A stretch of DNA of 64,000 nucleotides from NCBI RefSeq assembly GCF_049634645.1, contig NC_134714.1, positions 134,014,660 through 134,078,659 of the forward strand, written 5' to 3'. This document shows positions 32,101 to 40,574 of the stretch, piece after piece. The notes under the pieces are model-generated. The model did not search any database. It was not told the origin of the DNA and saw only the letters and a program-made list of their open reading frames with translations. The position numbers and the translations under genes were made by a program. The stretch comes from Pelodiscus sinensis. Its lineage: Eukaryota; Chordata; Testudines; Trionychidae. Every line of letters starts with the position of its first letter. The first letter of the stretch is position 1.

Positions 32101-35100
32101 TCGGGACAAGGGGCCTGTCTCCGGGGTGGGGGGGCGCTGGCTGGGGGGGGCGGGATCGGGACAAGGGGCCTGTCTCCGGGGTGGGGGGGCGCTGGCTGGG
32201 GGGGGCGGGATCGGGACAAGGGGCCTGTCTCCGGGGTGGGGGGGCGCTGGCTGGGGGGGGCGGGATCGGGACAAGGGGCCTGTCTCCGGAGTGGGGGGGG
32301 GCGCTGGCTGGGGGGGCGGGATCGGGACGAGGAGCCTGTCTCCAGGGTGGGGGGGCGCTGGCTGGGGGGGGGCGGGATCGGGACAAGGGGCCTGTCTCCG
32401 GAGTGGGGGGGGGCGCTGGCTGGGGGGGCGGGATGGGGACGAGGGGCCTGTCTCCGGAGTGGGGGGGGCGCTGGCTGGGGGGGCGGGATCGGGACAAGGG
32501 GCCTGTCTCTGGGGTGGGGGGGCGCTGGCTGGGGGGGGCGGGATCGGGACAAGGGGCCTGTCTCCGGGGTGGGGGGGCGCTGGCTGGGGGGGGCGGGATC
32601 GGGACAAGGGGCCTGTCTCCGGGGTGGGGGGCGCTGGCTGGGGGGGCGGGATGGGGACGAGGGGCCTGTCCCGGGGGGGGGGGGATCGGGACGAGGGGCC
32701 TGTCTCCGGGGTGGGGGGCGCTGGCTGGGGGGGCGGGATGGGGACGAGGGGCCTGTCCCGGGGGGGGGGGGATCGGGACGAGGGGCCTGTCTCCGGGGTG
32801 GGGGGCGCTGGCTGGGGGGCGGGATGGGGACGAGGGGCCTGTCCCCGGGGGGGGGACGGGATCGGGACGAGGGGCCTGTCTCCGGGGTGGGGGGCGCTGG
32901 CTGGGGGGCGGGATGGGGACGAGGGGCCTGTCCCGGGGTGGGGGGGCGCAGGATGGGGGGGCGGGATGGGGACGAGGGGCCTGTCCCGGGGTGGGGGGGC
33001 GCTGGCTGGGGGGGCGGGATGGGGACGAGGGGCCTGTCCCGGGGTGGGGGGGCGCTGGCTGGGGGGCGGGATGGGGACGAGGGGCCTGTCCCCGGGGGGG
33101 GGACGGGATCGGGACGAGGGGCCTGTCTCCGGAGTGGGGGGGCGCTGGCTGGGGGGGCGGGATGGGGACGAGGGGCCTGTCTCCGGGGTGGGGGGGCGCG
33201 GGATGGGGGGGCGGGATGGGGACGAGGGGCCTGTCCCGGGGTGGGGGGGCGCTGGCTGGGGGGGCGGGATGGGGACGAGGGGCCTGTCCCGGGGTGGGGG
33301 GGCGCTGGCTGGGGGGCGGGATGGGGACGAGGGGCCTGTCCCCGGGGGGGGGACGGGATCGGGACGAGGGGCCTGTCTCCGGGGTGGGGGGCGCTGGCTG
33401 GGGCGCGGGATGGGGACAAGGGGCCTGTCTCCGGGGTGGGGGGGCGCGGGATGGGGACGAGGGGCCTGTCCCCGGGGGGGGGGGACGGGATGGGGACGAG
33501 GGGCCTGTCTCCGGGGTGGGGGGGCGCGGGATGGGGACGAGGGGCCTGTCCCGGGGGGCCGGCCTGGTCTCACCTCCAGGTCGCCGGGCCCGATCTGGCC
33601 CCAGGTGGAGGGCCGCGTGGGAGATGGACCCTTTCACCTCCAGGTCGCCGCTCCCCACGCGGCCCCAGCCTGGCAGCGGCTGCAGCTTGTTCCCGTCCGA
33701 CGGCTGCTCGGAGGCCTGGGGGCACCAAGCAGGCTGGTCTCAGCGGGCGGCGGCTCCTGGCCCCAGGAATGTGCCCTTGGGGGGGCCTGGGCAGCCCCCG
33801 ACCCCAATGGGGCCCCGTGAGCGAGCCCCCCCCTCTCCAGGCAAAGGCGCAATGCTCGGGGAGGACAGGGAGGGTGGGGCAGGCGATGAAGGGGACTGGC
33901 AGCTCTGAGGGAGGGGCTGAGAAGCGGGGCGCGGGCCCTCCCCCTCCACCGGAGCCGGGGCCCCCTCACTCCCCCACAGAAATGGCTGGAAGGTCAGAGC
34001 CACTCACCTTCTTCAAGTGTTTGTCCCGCCCGCCTTTCAACTGCGCGAGAGGAAACATCGGTTAGAGCCAGGACCCCTGGGCTGGGGCAGTAGGGTTGGG
34101 GGGGGAGCCAGGACCCCTGGGCTGGGGCAGTAGGGTTTGGGGGGGGAGGCAGGACCCCTGGGCTGGGGCAGTAGGGTTTGGGGGGGAGGCAGGACCCCTG
34201 GGCTGGGGCAGTAGGGTTTGGGGGGGGAGGCAGGACCCCTGGGCTGGGGCAGTAGGGTTTGGGGGGGAGGCAGGACCCCTGGGCTGGGGCAGTAGGGTTT
34301 GGGGGGGGGAGCCAGGATCCCTGGGCTGGGGCAGTAGGGTGGGGGGGGGGAGCCAGGACCCCTGGGCTGGGGCAGTAGGGTTTGGGGGGGGAGGCAGGAC
34401 CCCTGGGCTGGGGCAGTAGGGTTTGGGGGGGAGCCAGGACCCCTGGGCTGGGGCAGTAGGGTTTGGGGGGGGGGAGCCAGGATCCCTGGGCTGGGGCAGT
34501 AGGGTTTGGGGGGGGAGGCAGGATCCCTGGGCTGGGGCAGTAGGGTTTGGGGGGGGAGGCAGGATCCCTGGGCTGGGGCAGTAGGGTTTGGGGGGGGAGG
34601 CAGGATCCCTGGGCTGGGGCAGTAGGGTTTGGGGGGGGAGGCAGGATCCCTGGGCTGGGGCAGTAGGGTTTGGGGGGGGAGGCAGGACCCCTGGGCTGGG
34701 GCAGTAGGGTTTGGGGGGGGAGGCAGGACCCCTGGGCTGGGGCAGTAGGGTTTGGGGGGGGAGGCAGGACCCCTGGGCTGGGGCAGTAGGGTTTGGGGGG
34801 GGAGGCAGGACCCCTGGGCTGGGGCAGTAGGGTTTGGGGGGGAGGCAGGACCCCTGGGCTGGGGCAGTAGGGTTTGGGGGGGGAGGCAGGACCCCTGGGC
34901 TGGGGCAGTAGGGTTTGGGGGGGGGAGCCAGGACCCCTGGGCTGGGGCAGTAGGGTTTGGGGGGGAGCCAGGACCCCTGGGCTGGGGCAGTAGGGTGGGG
35001 GGGGGGAGCCAGGACCCCTGGGCTGGGGCAGTAGGGTTTGGGGGGGGGGGAGCCAGGACCCCTGGGCTGGGGCAGTAGGGTTTGGGGGGGGGAGGCAGGA

Positions 35101-38100
35101 CCCCTGGGCTGGGGCAGTAGGGTTTGGGGGGGGGAGGCAGGACCCCTGGGCTGGGGCAGTAGGGTTGGGGGGGGAGGCAGGACCCTTGGGCTGGGGCAGT
35201 AGGGTTTGGGGGGGGAGGCAGGACCCCTGGGCTGGGGCAGTAGGGTTTGGGGGGGGAGGCAGGACCCCTGGGCTGGGGCAGTAGGGTGGGGGGGAGGCAG
35301 GACCCCTGGGCTGGGGCAGTAGGGTTTGGGGGGGAGGCAGGACCCCTGGGCTGGGGCAGTAGGGTTGGGGGGGGAGGCAGGACCCCTGGGCTGGGGCAGT
35401 AGGGTTTGGGGGGGAGGCAGGACCCCTGGGCTGGGGCAGTAGGGTTTGGGGGGGAGGCAGGACCCCTGGGCTGGGGCAGTAGGGTGGGGGGGAGGCAGGA
35501 TCCCTGGGCTGGGGCAGTAGGGTTTGGGGGGGGAGGCAGGACCCCTGGGCTGGGGCAGTAGGGTTTGGGGGGGGAGGCAGGACCCCTGGGCTGGGGCAGT
35601 AGGGTTTGGGGGGGGAGGCAGGATCCCTGGGCTGGGGCAGTAGGGTTTGGGGGGGGAGGCAGGACCCCTGGGCTGGGGCAGTAGGGTTTGGGGGGGGGCC
35701 AGGACCCCTGGGCTGGGGCAGTAGGGTTTGGGGGGGAGCCAGGACCCCTGGGCTGGGGCAGTAGGGTTTGGGGGGGAGCCAGGACCCCTGGGCTGGGGCA
35801 GTAGGGTTTGGGGGGGAGGCAGGACCCCTGGGCTGAGGCAGTAGGGTTTGGGGGGGGCAGGATCCCTGGGCTGGGGCAGTAGGGTTTGGGGGGGGAGGCA
35901 GGACCCCTGGGCTGGGGCAGTAGGGTTTGGGGGGGAGGCAGGACCCCTGGGCTGGGGCAGTAGGGTTTGGGGGGGAGGCAGGACCCCTGGGCTGGGGCAG
36001 TAGGGTTTGGGGGGGGAGCCAGGACCCCTGGGCTGGGGCAGTAGGGTTTGGGGGGGAGGCAGGACCCCTGGGCTGGGGCAGTAGGGTTTGGGGGGGAGGC
36101 AGGACCCCTGGGCTGGGGCAGTAGGGTTGGGGGGGGGAGGCAGGATCCCTGGGCTGGGGCAGTAGGGTTGGGGGGGGGAGGCAGGACCCCTGGGCTGGGG
36201 CAGTAGGGTTTGGGGGGGGAAGGCAGGACCCCTGGGCTGGGGCAGTAGGGTTTGGGGGGGGAGGCAGGACCCCTGGGCTGGGGCAGTAGGGTTGGGGGGG
36301 GAGGCAGGACCCCAGGGCTGGGGCAGTAGGGTTTGGGGGGAGCCAGGACCCCTGGGCTGGGGGGAAGAGGGCTTTGGGGGAAGTGCAGGGACCAGGTCTC
36401 CCGGACTCTCTCCCTGGCTCTGACCTTTTTCTTGGGCCCCGTGTCGGGGGGCGGCAGCTCCTTCTCCTTCTTGCGTTTGTGGGCGCTGGTGGGGGACTCT
36501 TCTGTGGGGGGCGGGGCCGGCAGCAGCTTCTTCTTGTGCTGGGCCAGCTCGTCCGTCAGCTTCCACCGCACCCCGTCCTCCCCATTGTCCGCCCGGCGCT
36601 TCCCCGCCCCGTCGCCGCCCGAGTCCTGGGGGCGAGACCGAGTGGGTGGCCCTCCCCGGAAACCCTGCCCTCCGGCGCCCCCAAACACCCCCGGGGGCCC
36701 CCCCAAACACCCCCGTGGGCCCCCCCAAACACCCCCGTGGGCCCCCCCAAGCACCCCCGTGGGCCCCCCCAAGCACCCCCCGGAGCCCCCCCATTCTCCC
36801 TCTTGCCTCCCAGCCCCTCCACCCTGGCACCCACTGCCCCCCCGCCCCGCAGGAAAGAGCCGCAGCGCCACCTGGTGGTCACACAGTGGCAGCAGACACC
36901 CCCCAGCTGGGAAAGGCGGGGGTCCCATTCCTCCTCCCCCCCACCCCCAAGCCAGCCAATCCCCTAGGGTCAACGCAGCGGCCCGGGGCCCATTCCCAGC
37001 CCCCACACTGGAGGGGGGGGCACGTACCTTGGTGGATTTCCCTTCCCGTTTGCACTTGGGGCATTCCCAGCAGTTGGGAATCTCGTTGTTAATAACGGCT
37101 TCCGCCTTCCCCATCTGTGCGGACAGACAGACAGACACTGAGCCGCCCTTCCCGGCCTGCACCCAGCCCTGTTGCAGGGGGCATGACGGACGCCCCCGTC
37201 CCCCCAGGGCCTGCGAGAGTCTCCCCCGGCTCCGCAAAGCACCATGGGACGTGCCGAGCCAGGAAAGGGCTCGGGGCCGGCGCTCCGGGGGGGCCGGCGC
37301 CGGGGGCTCTGATCGCGCACACGCGTCAAGCGGGTTCAGACGCATCAGCCCAGCCGGCCTTGGGCACCAGCAGGGGGCGTTCTCCCCTCCCGACACATCG
37401 GGGAAACTGAGGCACAGAGCCAGGCAGCGGCGTGTCCAAGGTCGCTCAGCGAGTCTGGGGCACAGACCCCTGGAGTCCTGGCACCCAGCCCCCGGAGGCC
37501 CCAGGCTGGGAGGTCGCCGGGCGTGGCGCTCACCTTGAGGCAGGCGGGATGGACGATCTCGTTGCAGATGGAGCACTCCATGAGCGACAGGTTGAATTTC
37601 TCCTCCTCCCCCTCCACCGTGTCCTCCTTCCCGGCCTCGCCGCACAGCAGGCACACGGCCGTGTGAGGCAGGACGGGCTGCGGGTGGCAGGGACGGGCCC
37701 GGGGGCCAGATGAGCAGCCAGCTCTGCCACCAGGGGCCCTGGGGAGCGCCCAGGGACCACCCCTAGCCAAGATGCGGCTGCCTCTGGGGACCGGAGGGGC
37801 AGGGGCCAGTTATGTAGGGACCCCTCTCCCAGCACTGCCAGGAGCCACCTCTGGGGTGGGGCACAGGGGAGCCATTATGTCGGGCTCCCCCCCAGCACTG
37901 AGAGGAGCCCCCCGGGGGAGGGGCCAGGGCCTGTTCACACCGGGACCCGCCCCCCGGCACTGGGAGGAGCCCCCTGGGGGAGGGGACAGGGCCTGGTCAC
38001 ACAGGGACCCGCCCCCCCAGCACTGAGAGGAGCCCCCCGGGGGAGGGGACAGGGCCTGGTCACACAGGGACCTGCCCCCCGGCACTGGGAGGAGCCCCCT

Positions 38101-39813
38101 GGGGGAGGGGACAGGGCCTGGTCACACAGGGACCCGCCCCCTGGCACTGGGAGGAGCCCCCTGGGGGAGGGGACAGGGCCTGGTCACACAGGGACCCACC
38201 CCCAGGCACTGGGAGGAGCCCCCCGGGGGAGGGGCCAGGGCTTGTTCACCCAGGGACCCGCCCCCCGGCACTGGGAGGAGCCCCCCGGGGGAGGGGCCAG
38301 GGCCTGGTCACACAGGGACCCACCCCCAGGCACTGGGAGGAGCCCCCCGGGGGAGGGGCCAGGGCTTGTTCACCCAGGGACCCGCCCCCCGGCACTGGGA
38401 GGAGCCCCCAGGGGAGGGGCCAGGGCCTGGTCACACAGGGACCCGCCCCCCGGCACTGGGAGGAGCCCCCCAGGGGAGGGGCCAGGGCCTGGTCACACAG
38501 GGACCCGCCCCCCGGCACTGGGAGGAGCCCCCTGGGGGAGGGGACAGGGCCTGGTCACACAGGGACCCGCCCCCCGGCACGGGGAGGAGCCCCCCGGGGG
38601 AGGGGCCAGGGCCTGGTCACACAGGGACCCACCCCCAGGCACTGGGAGGAGCCCCCCGGGGGAGGGGCCAGGGCTTGTTCACCCAGGGACCCGCCCCCCG
38701 GCACTGGGAGGAGCCCCCAGGGGAGGGGCCAGGGCCTGGTCACACAGGGACCCGCCCCCCGGCACTGGGAGGAGCCCCCCAGGGGAGGGGCCAGGGCCTG
38801 GTCACACAGGGACCCGCCCCCCGGCACTGGGAGGAGCCCCCTGGGGGAGGGGACAGGGCCTGGTCACACAGGGACCCGCCCCCCGCACTGGGAGGAGCCC
38901 CCCGGGGAGGGGCCAGGGCCTGTTCACACAGGGACCCGTCCCCCGCACTGGGAGGAGCCCCCCGGGGGAGGGGCCAGGGCCTGTTCACACAGGGACCCGT
39001 CCCCAGCACTGGGAGGAGCCCCCCAGGGGAGGGGCCAGGGCCTGGTCACACAGGGACCCGCCCCCCGGCACTGGGAGGAGCCCCCTGGGGGAGGGGCTAG
39101 GGCCTGTTCACACAGGGACCCGCCCCCTGGCACTGGGAGGAGCCCCCCGGGGAGGGGCCAGGGCCTGTTCACACAGGGACCCGTCCCCCGCACTGGGAGG
39201 AGCCCCCCGGGGGAGGGGCCAGGGCCTGTTCACACAGGGACCCGTCCCCCGCACTGGGAGGAGCCCCCCGGGGGAGGGGCCAGGGCCTGGTCACACAGGG
39301 ACCCGCCCCCCGGCACTGGGAGGAGCCCCCTGGGGGAGGGGCTAGGGCCTGTTCACACAGGGACCCGCCCCCCGCACTGGGAGGAGCCCCCCGGGGGAGG
39401 GGCCAGGGCCTGTTCACACAGGGACCCGCCCCCCCGTACTGAGAGGAGCCCCCCGGGGGAGGGGCCAGGGCCTGATCACACAGGGACCCGCCCCCCGCAC
39501 TGGGAGGAGCCCCCCGGGGGAGGGGCCAGGGCCTGGTCACACAGGGACCCGCCCCCCGCCCCGAGATGAGTTCCCCCCCCCCCCCGGGGCAGCTGGAGGG
39601 GCTGGCCCCGGGCACCCGCCTGCCGCGCCCCCCGCTCACCGCCGTGCACTGCCTCATGAGGCAGGACTGCTTCATGCGCCCCGGGCCCCCGAACTTCTTC
39701 ATGTCCTTGCAGAAGTGGCACTCGCCGCACTCGTTCCGCTGGCAGGCGTGGCACTTTCGGCAGCGCGTCCGGCGCCGGCGCGATCCAGCCCCCGCCCCTT
39801 TGCTGGACGACAT
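22980..39813 (-). CDS. FBXL19: FBXL19, CXXC/PHD F-box leucine-rich repeat protein (11 coding exons)
   Basis: FBXL19 is the substrate receptor of a nuclear SCF E3 ligase whose CXXC finger binds unmethylated CpG islands; it resembles KDM2A/B without the JmjC domain. The exons join to about 722 residues after three one-base corrections. Domains: CXXC with cysteines at 18, 21, 24, 29, 32, 35, 51 and 56 plus KFGG; PHD (C67, C70, C93, C96, H101, C104, then CWEC in exon 3); a basic, proline-rich linker; a serine/aspartate tract and acidic run; F-box (FQHLSYRELCVCMRVC); leucine-rich repeats (LRLLDLRWIEDVKDS, LDLSHCNHVGDPSVHLL); and the C-terminal FRCPEEKLLIKDS. The start MSSSKGAG matches the internal Met of human FBXL19. 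Apparent frameshifts: one base missing at a C7 run (30745-30751), one extra in 26790-26797, one extra in G4 at 23120-23123. They bracket the F-box and break the last repeat; homopolymer assembly error is the likeliest cause. Confidence 0.95.
23330..24480. repeat. Minisatellites filling FBXL19 intron 10
   Basis: Two families abut. At 23.33-23.88 kb 62-bp units contain GGCAGGGCTGGGGGGCTGCG and GCACTGGCGGGACTCGGGG. At 23.88-24.47 kb about 40-bp units of GGGCGCGAGGGGCGGTGGCG type reach to within a few bases of the exon 10 donor. The plus strand is G-rich. Confidence 0.93.
24483..24701 (-). CDS. FBXL19: FBXL19 coding exon 10 (LRR)
   Basis: QTESRGRLQNVSELRLSGLD, then LVVRHTPQLAKLDLSHCNHV to SLAEINLS. 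The acceptor is CTCCCCCAG and the donor GTGAGC. In frame. Confidence 0.95.
24730..26380 (-). repeat. Tandem array of about 30 CTCF-like motifs (FBXL19 intron 9)
   Basis: The roughly 55-bp unit is CATCACAGCGCCCCCTGCTG, then CCGCTCCGGGGCACTGCC and a C-rich spacer. The minus strand of each unit reads GCAGCAGGGGGCGCTGTG, one mismatch from the CTCF core CCAGCAGGGGGCGCT. About 30 copies lie in the same orientation, and at 25.74-25.97 kb a shortened 36-bp form occurs. The array fills the intron from splice site to splice site. Some copies have mutated cores (CAGCACCCC, CAGTGCCCC, an extra C). Confidence 0.93.
26382..26543 (-). CDS. FBXL19: FBXL19 coding exon 9 (LRR)
   Basis: LRELVLTGCSWCSVSAL, then LRLLDLRWIEDVKDSHLREL. 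The acceptor is CCTCCTGCAG and the donor GTGGGG. In frame throughout. Confidence 0.95.
26676..26840 (-). CDS. FBXL19: FBXL19 coding exon 8 (end of F-box, first LRR)
   Basis: CCDKRLWTRIDLSR, then after a one-base surplus at 26790-26797 the frame MLSGIIRRQPASLDLSWTN continues to KKQLMWLINRLQ. The acceptor is CCTCCTCCAG and the donor GTAGGG. The 62-bp minisatellite starts only about 40 bp beyond the acceptor. Confidence 0.9.
26880..28205. repeat. 62-bp AT-richer minisatellite in FBXL19 intron 7
   Basis: The unit is CAGAGCACTAATACAATCAA, TACGGTAAAAAGATCGGCTA and TCTTCCCATCTAACACAGCC. About 21 units show point variants (AACCCAGCTCCCAGG; GATTGG for GATCGG) that define subfamilies alternating along the array. 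It is the only array in FBXL19 that is not GC-rich. Relatives of its AATACGGTA core recur at 28188-28210 and 29317. Confidence 0.97.
28210..29207 (-). other. FBXL19 intron 7, middle part
   Basis: Single-copy-looking GC-rich intron sequence. No exon with supported splice sites and homology was found. Confidence 0.6.
29208..29290 (+). repeat. Diverged reptile interspersed repeat fragment
   Basis: GCCCACGAAAGCTTAAGC and CCGTCTCTAAGGTGCCA match the body of the hairpin repeat at 61.2 kb (CCCACGAAAGCTCACGC; GTTAGTCTCTAAGGTGCCA). Older than that copy. Confidence 0.6.
29415..29640. repeat. Short tandem repeat with CCCATGGGACCCACAG
   Basis: About six units of roughly 36 bp (CCCATGGGACCCACAGCCC, TCCTGCCCCACATCTCA). 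It lies in FBXL19 intron 7, next to the second CTCF-like cluster. Confidence 0.85.
29720..30450 (-). repeat. Second CTCF-like motif cluster (FBXL19 intron 7)
   Basis: Units of about 92 bp each hold two motif copies: AGCGCCCCCTGCTGAGCC, and 39 bp later CAGCGCCCCCTAGCGCC, followed by GGGGCATTGGGCCAGCCCTG. At least twelve motif copies run from 29727 to 30440. All give CTCF-like text on the minus strand, the same orientation as the intron 9 array. The last copies (CCCCTAGTGGTG) run up to the exon 7 donor. Confidence 0.85.
30480..31185 (-). CDS. FBXL19: FBXL19 coding exon 7 (Ser/Asp tract, acidic run, F-box)
   Basis: 706 bp. It opens with KAKAPAGLLEGSAQ, contains REKLERFKQMCQMLERVKNS, a Ser8 then SD-repeat, an acidic run, LERHVVRPPPDSPEPDSLPL and the F-box up to TWSRW. 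The reading frame changes by one base at the C7 run 30745-30751 (G7 on the coding strand). One more base there restores the length to 707 and the phase (2) needed for exon 8. Donor GTAAGG. Confidence 0.9.
31260..33560. repeat. Minisatellite filling FBXL19 intron 6 (about 40-60 bp units)
   Basis: The unit is GGGCGGGATCGGGACAAGGG, GCCTGTCTCCGGGGTGGGGG and GGCGCTGGCTGG. About 45 units alternate ATCGGGACAAGG with ATGGGGACGAGG versions, and a short variant lacking the GCGCTGGCTG part occurs at 31.37-31.68 kb. Very long open frames on both strands are repeat artefacts. G-rich on plus. Confidence 0.97.
33638..33715 (-). CDS. FBXL19: FBXL19 coding exon 6
   Basis: 26 codons, ASEQPSDGNKLQPLPGWGRV and GSGDLE, after acceptor TGCCCCCAG. 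Two donors share GACCTGGAG|GTGA: at 33637 (phase 0, kept) and at 33573 (142-bp exon, breaks frame with exon 7). Conservation to mammals is weak here. Confidence 0.7.
34008..34040 (-). CDS. FBXL19: FBXL19 coding exon 5 (33-bp micro-exon)
   Basis: LKGGRDKHLKK, between acceptor TCTCGCGCAG and donor GTGAGTGG. It matches the KGGRERHLKK segment of human FBXL19. It separates two huge minisatellite introns by little more than 300 bp together with exon 6. Confidence 0.9.
34070..36365. repeat. 42-bp minisatellite filling FBXL19 intron 4
   Basis: The unit is GAGGCAGGACCCCTGGGCTG, GGGCAGTAGGGTTTGGGGGG, with about 53 copies and a G-run of variable length. GAGCCAGGACCCCTGGG is recognisably the MIR/CORE-SINE phrase gggagccaggactcctggg, so the array probably grew from such a copy. 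It occupies nearly all of the intron. Confidence 0.97.
36425..36625 (-). CDS. FBXL19: FBXL19 coding exon 4 (linker)
   Basis: 67 codons opening with DSGGDGAGKRRADNGED and ending in GPKKK. The donor is the weaker GTCAGAG but the phase (0) and the match to the human junction support it. A lysine-rich, proline-rich region with nuclear-localisation character. Confidence 0.85.
36680..36795. repeat. Short tandem repeat in FBXL19 intron 3
   Basis: Five to six copies of a roughly 22-bp unit CCCCAAACACCCCCGTGGG lie about 55 bp upstream (in transcription) of the exon 4 acceptor. Confidence 0.85.
36864..36878 (-). promoter_or_regulatory. CTCF-like motif in FBXL19 intron 3
   Basis: The minus strand reads CCACCAGGTGGCGCT, a full match to the CTCF core. 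Confidence 0.55.
37028..37114 (-). CDS. FBXL19: FBXL19 coding exon 3 (PHD, second half)
   Basis: 29 codons, MGKAEAVINNEIPNCWECPK and a short basic tail. The acceptor is CCGCACAG and the donor GTACGTG, phase 0. Confidence 0.95.
37367..37380 (+). promoter_or_regulatory. CTCF-like motif in FBXL19 intron 2
   Basis: CCAGCAGGGGGCGT on the plus strand, opposite to the motif at 36864 and to both arrays. It is followed at 37390-37500 by a minus-strand MIR (GGGGAAACTGAGGCACAGAG). Confidence 0.5.
37534..37677 (-). CDS. FBXL19: FBXL19 coding exon 2 (PHD, first half)
   Basis: 48 codons, from PVLPHTAVCLLC to IVHPACLK. The acceptor CCACCCGCAG and the donor GTGAGC are both canonical, and both ends are phase 0. 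Confidence 0.95.
37860..39560. repeat. 61-bp minisatellite filling FBXL19 intron 1
   Basis: The unit is CACTGGGAGGAGCCCCCCGG, GGGAGGGGCCAGGGCCTGGT and CACACAGGGACCCGCCCCCC. About 28 copies, with a higher-order repeat: the block around 38.25-38.57 kb recurs at 38.55-38.88 kb with the same variants (TTGTTCACCCAGG). Confidence 0.97.
39640..39813 (-). CDS. FBXL19: FBXL19 coding exon 1 (CXXC finger)
   Basis: 58 codons, with donor GTGAGC below 39640 in phase 0. The exon itself begins at about 39837 after an acceptor CTGCAG, so an upstream noncoding exon must exist. All eight CXXC cysteines and the KFGG loop are present. Confidence 0.95.
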
Positions 39814-40574
39814 TGGCTACCTCCCGCTTCAGCTACTCTGCAGGCTGGGGCAGGGAGACGCCCGGCATTAGCGGGTCCCACGCCCCCAAATCAGGACCAG
39901 TCCCCCCCCAGCTATACCCACTAGACCCCTCTCCCCTCCCAGAGCGGCCCGAGGTCAGAGCCCACACCAGGGGAACGAGGAGGTAGGACAGCAGCCACCC
40001 CAGGTGTCTGGGCTAGCAGGGACGGCTGGCAGCCCGCGAGTGCCATGCCCTGCAGAGCCCAAGCCAGGGACTGTGCAACACGGCCCAGGCTGGAGACACT
40101 AAGGTGGGACACGGGGCCCTCGCCAGCAGCTGGAATCAGATCCCAGGCCCTGTCGCACGGGGGAGGTGCGTGTGTGTTTGGGTTTATAGACTAAGGGCTC
40201 GTGTGTGGCATGGCAGCACCAGGCCTTTGCTTGGGGTACAGAGAGTTAGGATAGGGGGCCCTGGTTTGTCATGGTGACCTGTGGAACTCCCTGCTGCTGT
40301 GTTTGGTGTCAAACACACAGGCAGATAGAGCACGTGAGTGTCTGATCTAGTACTGGGGGATGGATGCCAGGATAGATGGTCTGAAAAAGGGGTCTGGGCT
40401 ATTGCTGAACAGCTCTTCCCCAGCTGTCCCACCCCAGAGGTAGCTACATCGTAGAGGCATGAGCCAGACCCATTAACTGTAGAGATGTTTGGCTAACAGA
40501 GATGCTGTGAACCCCCTTCACCTGCAAGGCTACTTCTGCACCGTGCCCTGACCAAGAGAAGTGCCCCCCAGGCC

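Noticed and set aside
33574..33637. Longer form of FBXL19 exon 6 using the second GACCTGGAG|GTGAG donor
   Set aside because: It would make the exon 142 bp and break frame with exon 7; the upstream donor keeps phase. It may be a minor or non-productive splice form.
30718..37654. Very long open reading frames on both strands (700-1200 codons)
   Set aside because: They lie over minisatellites whose units lack stops in certain frames; composition is Gly/Arg/Pro monotony, opposite-strand frames are equally open, and real FBXL19 exons pass through them.
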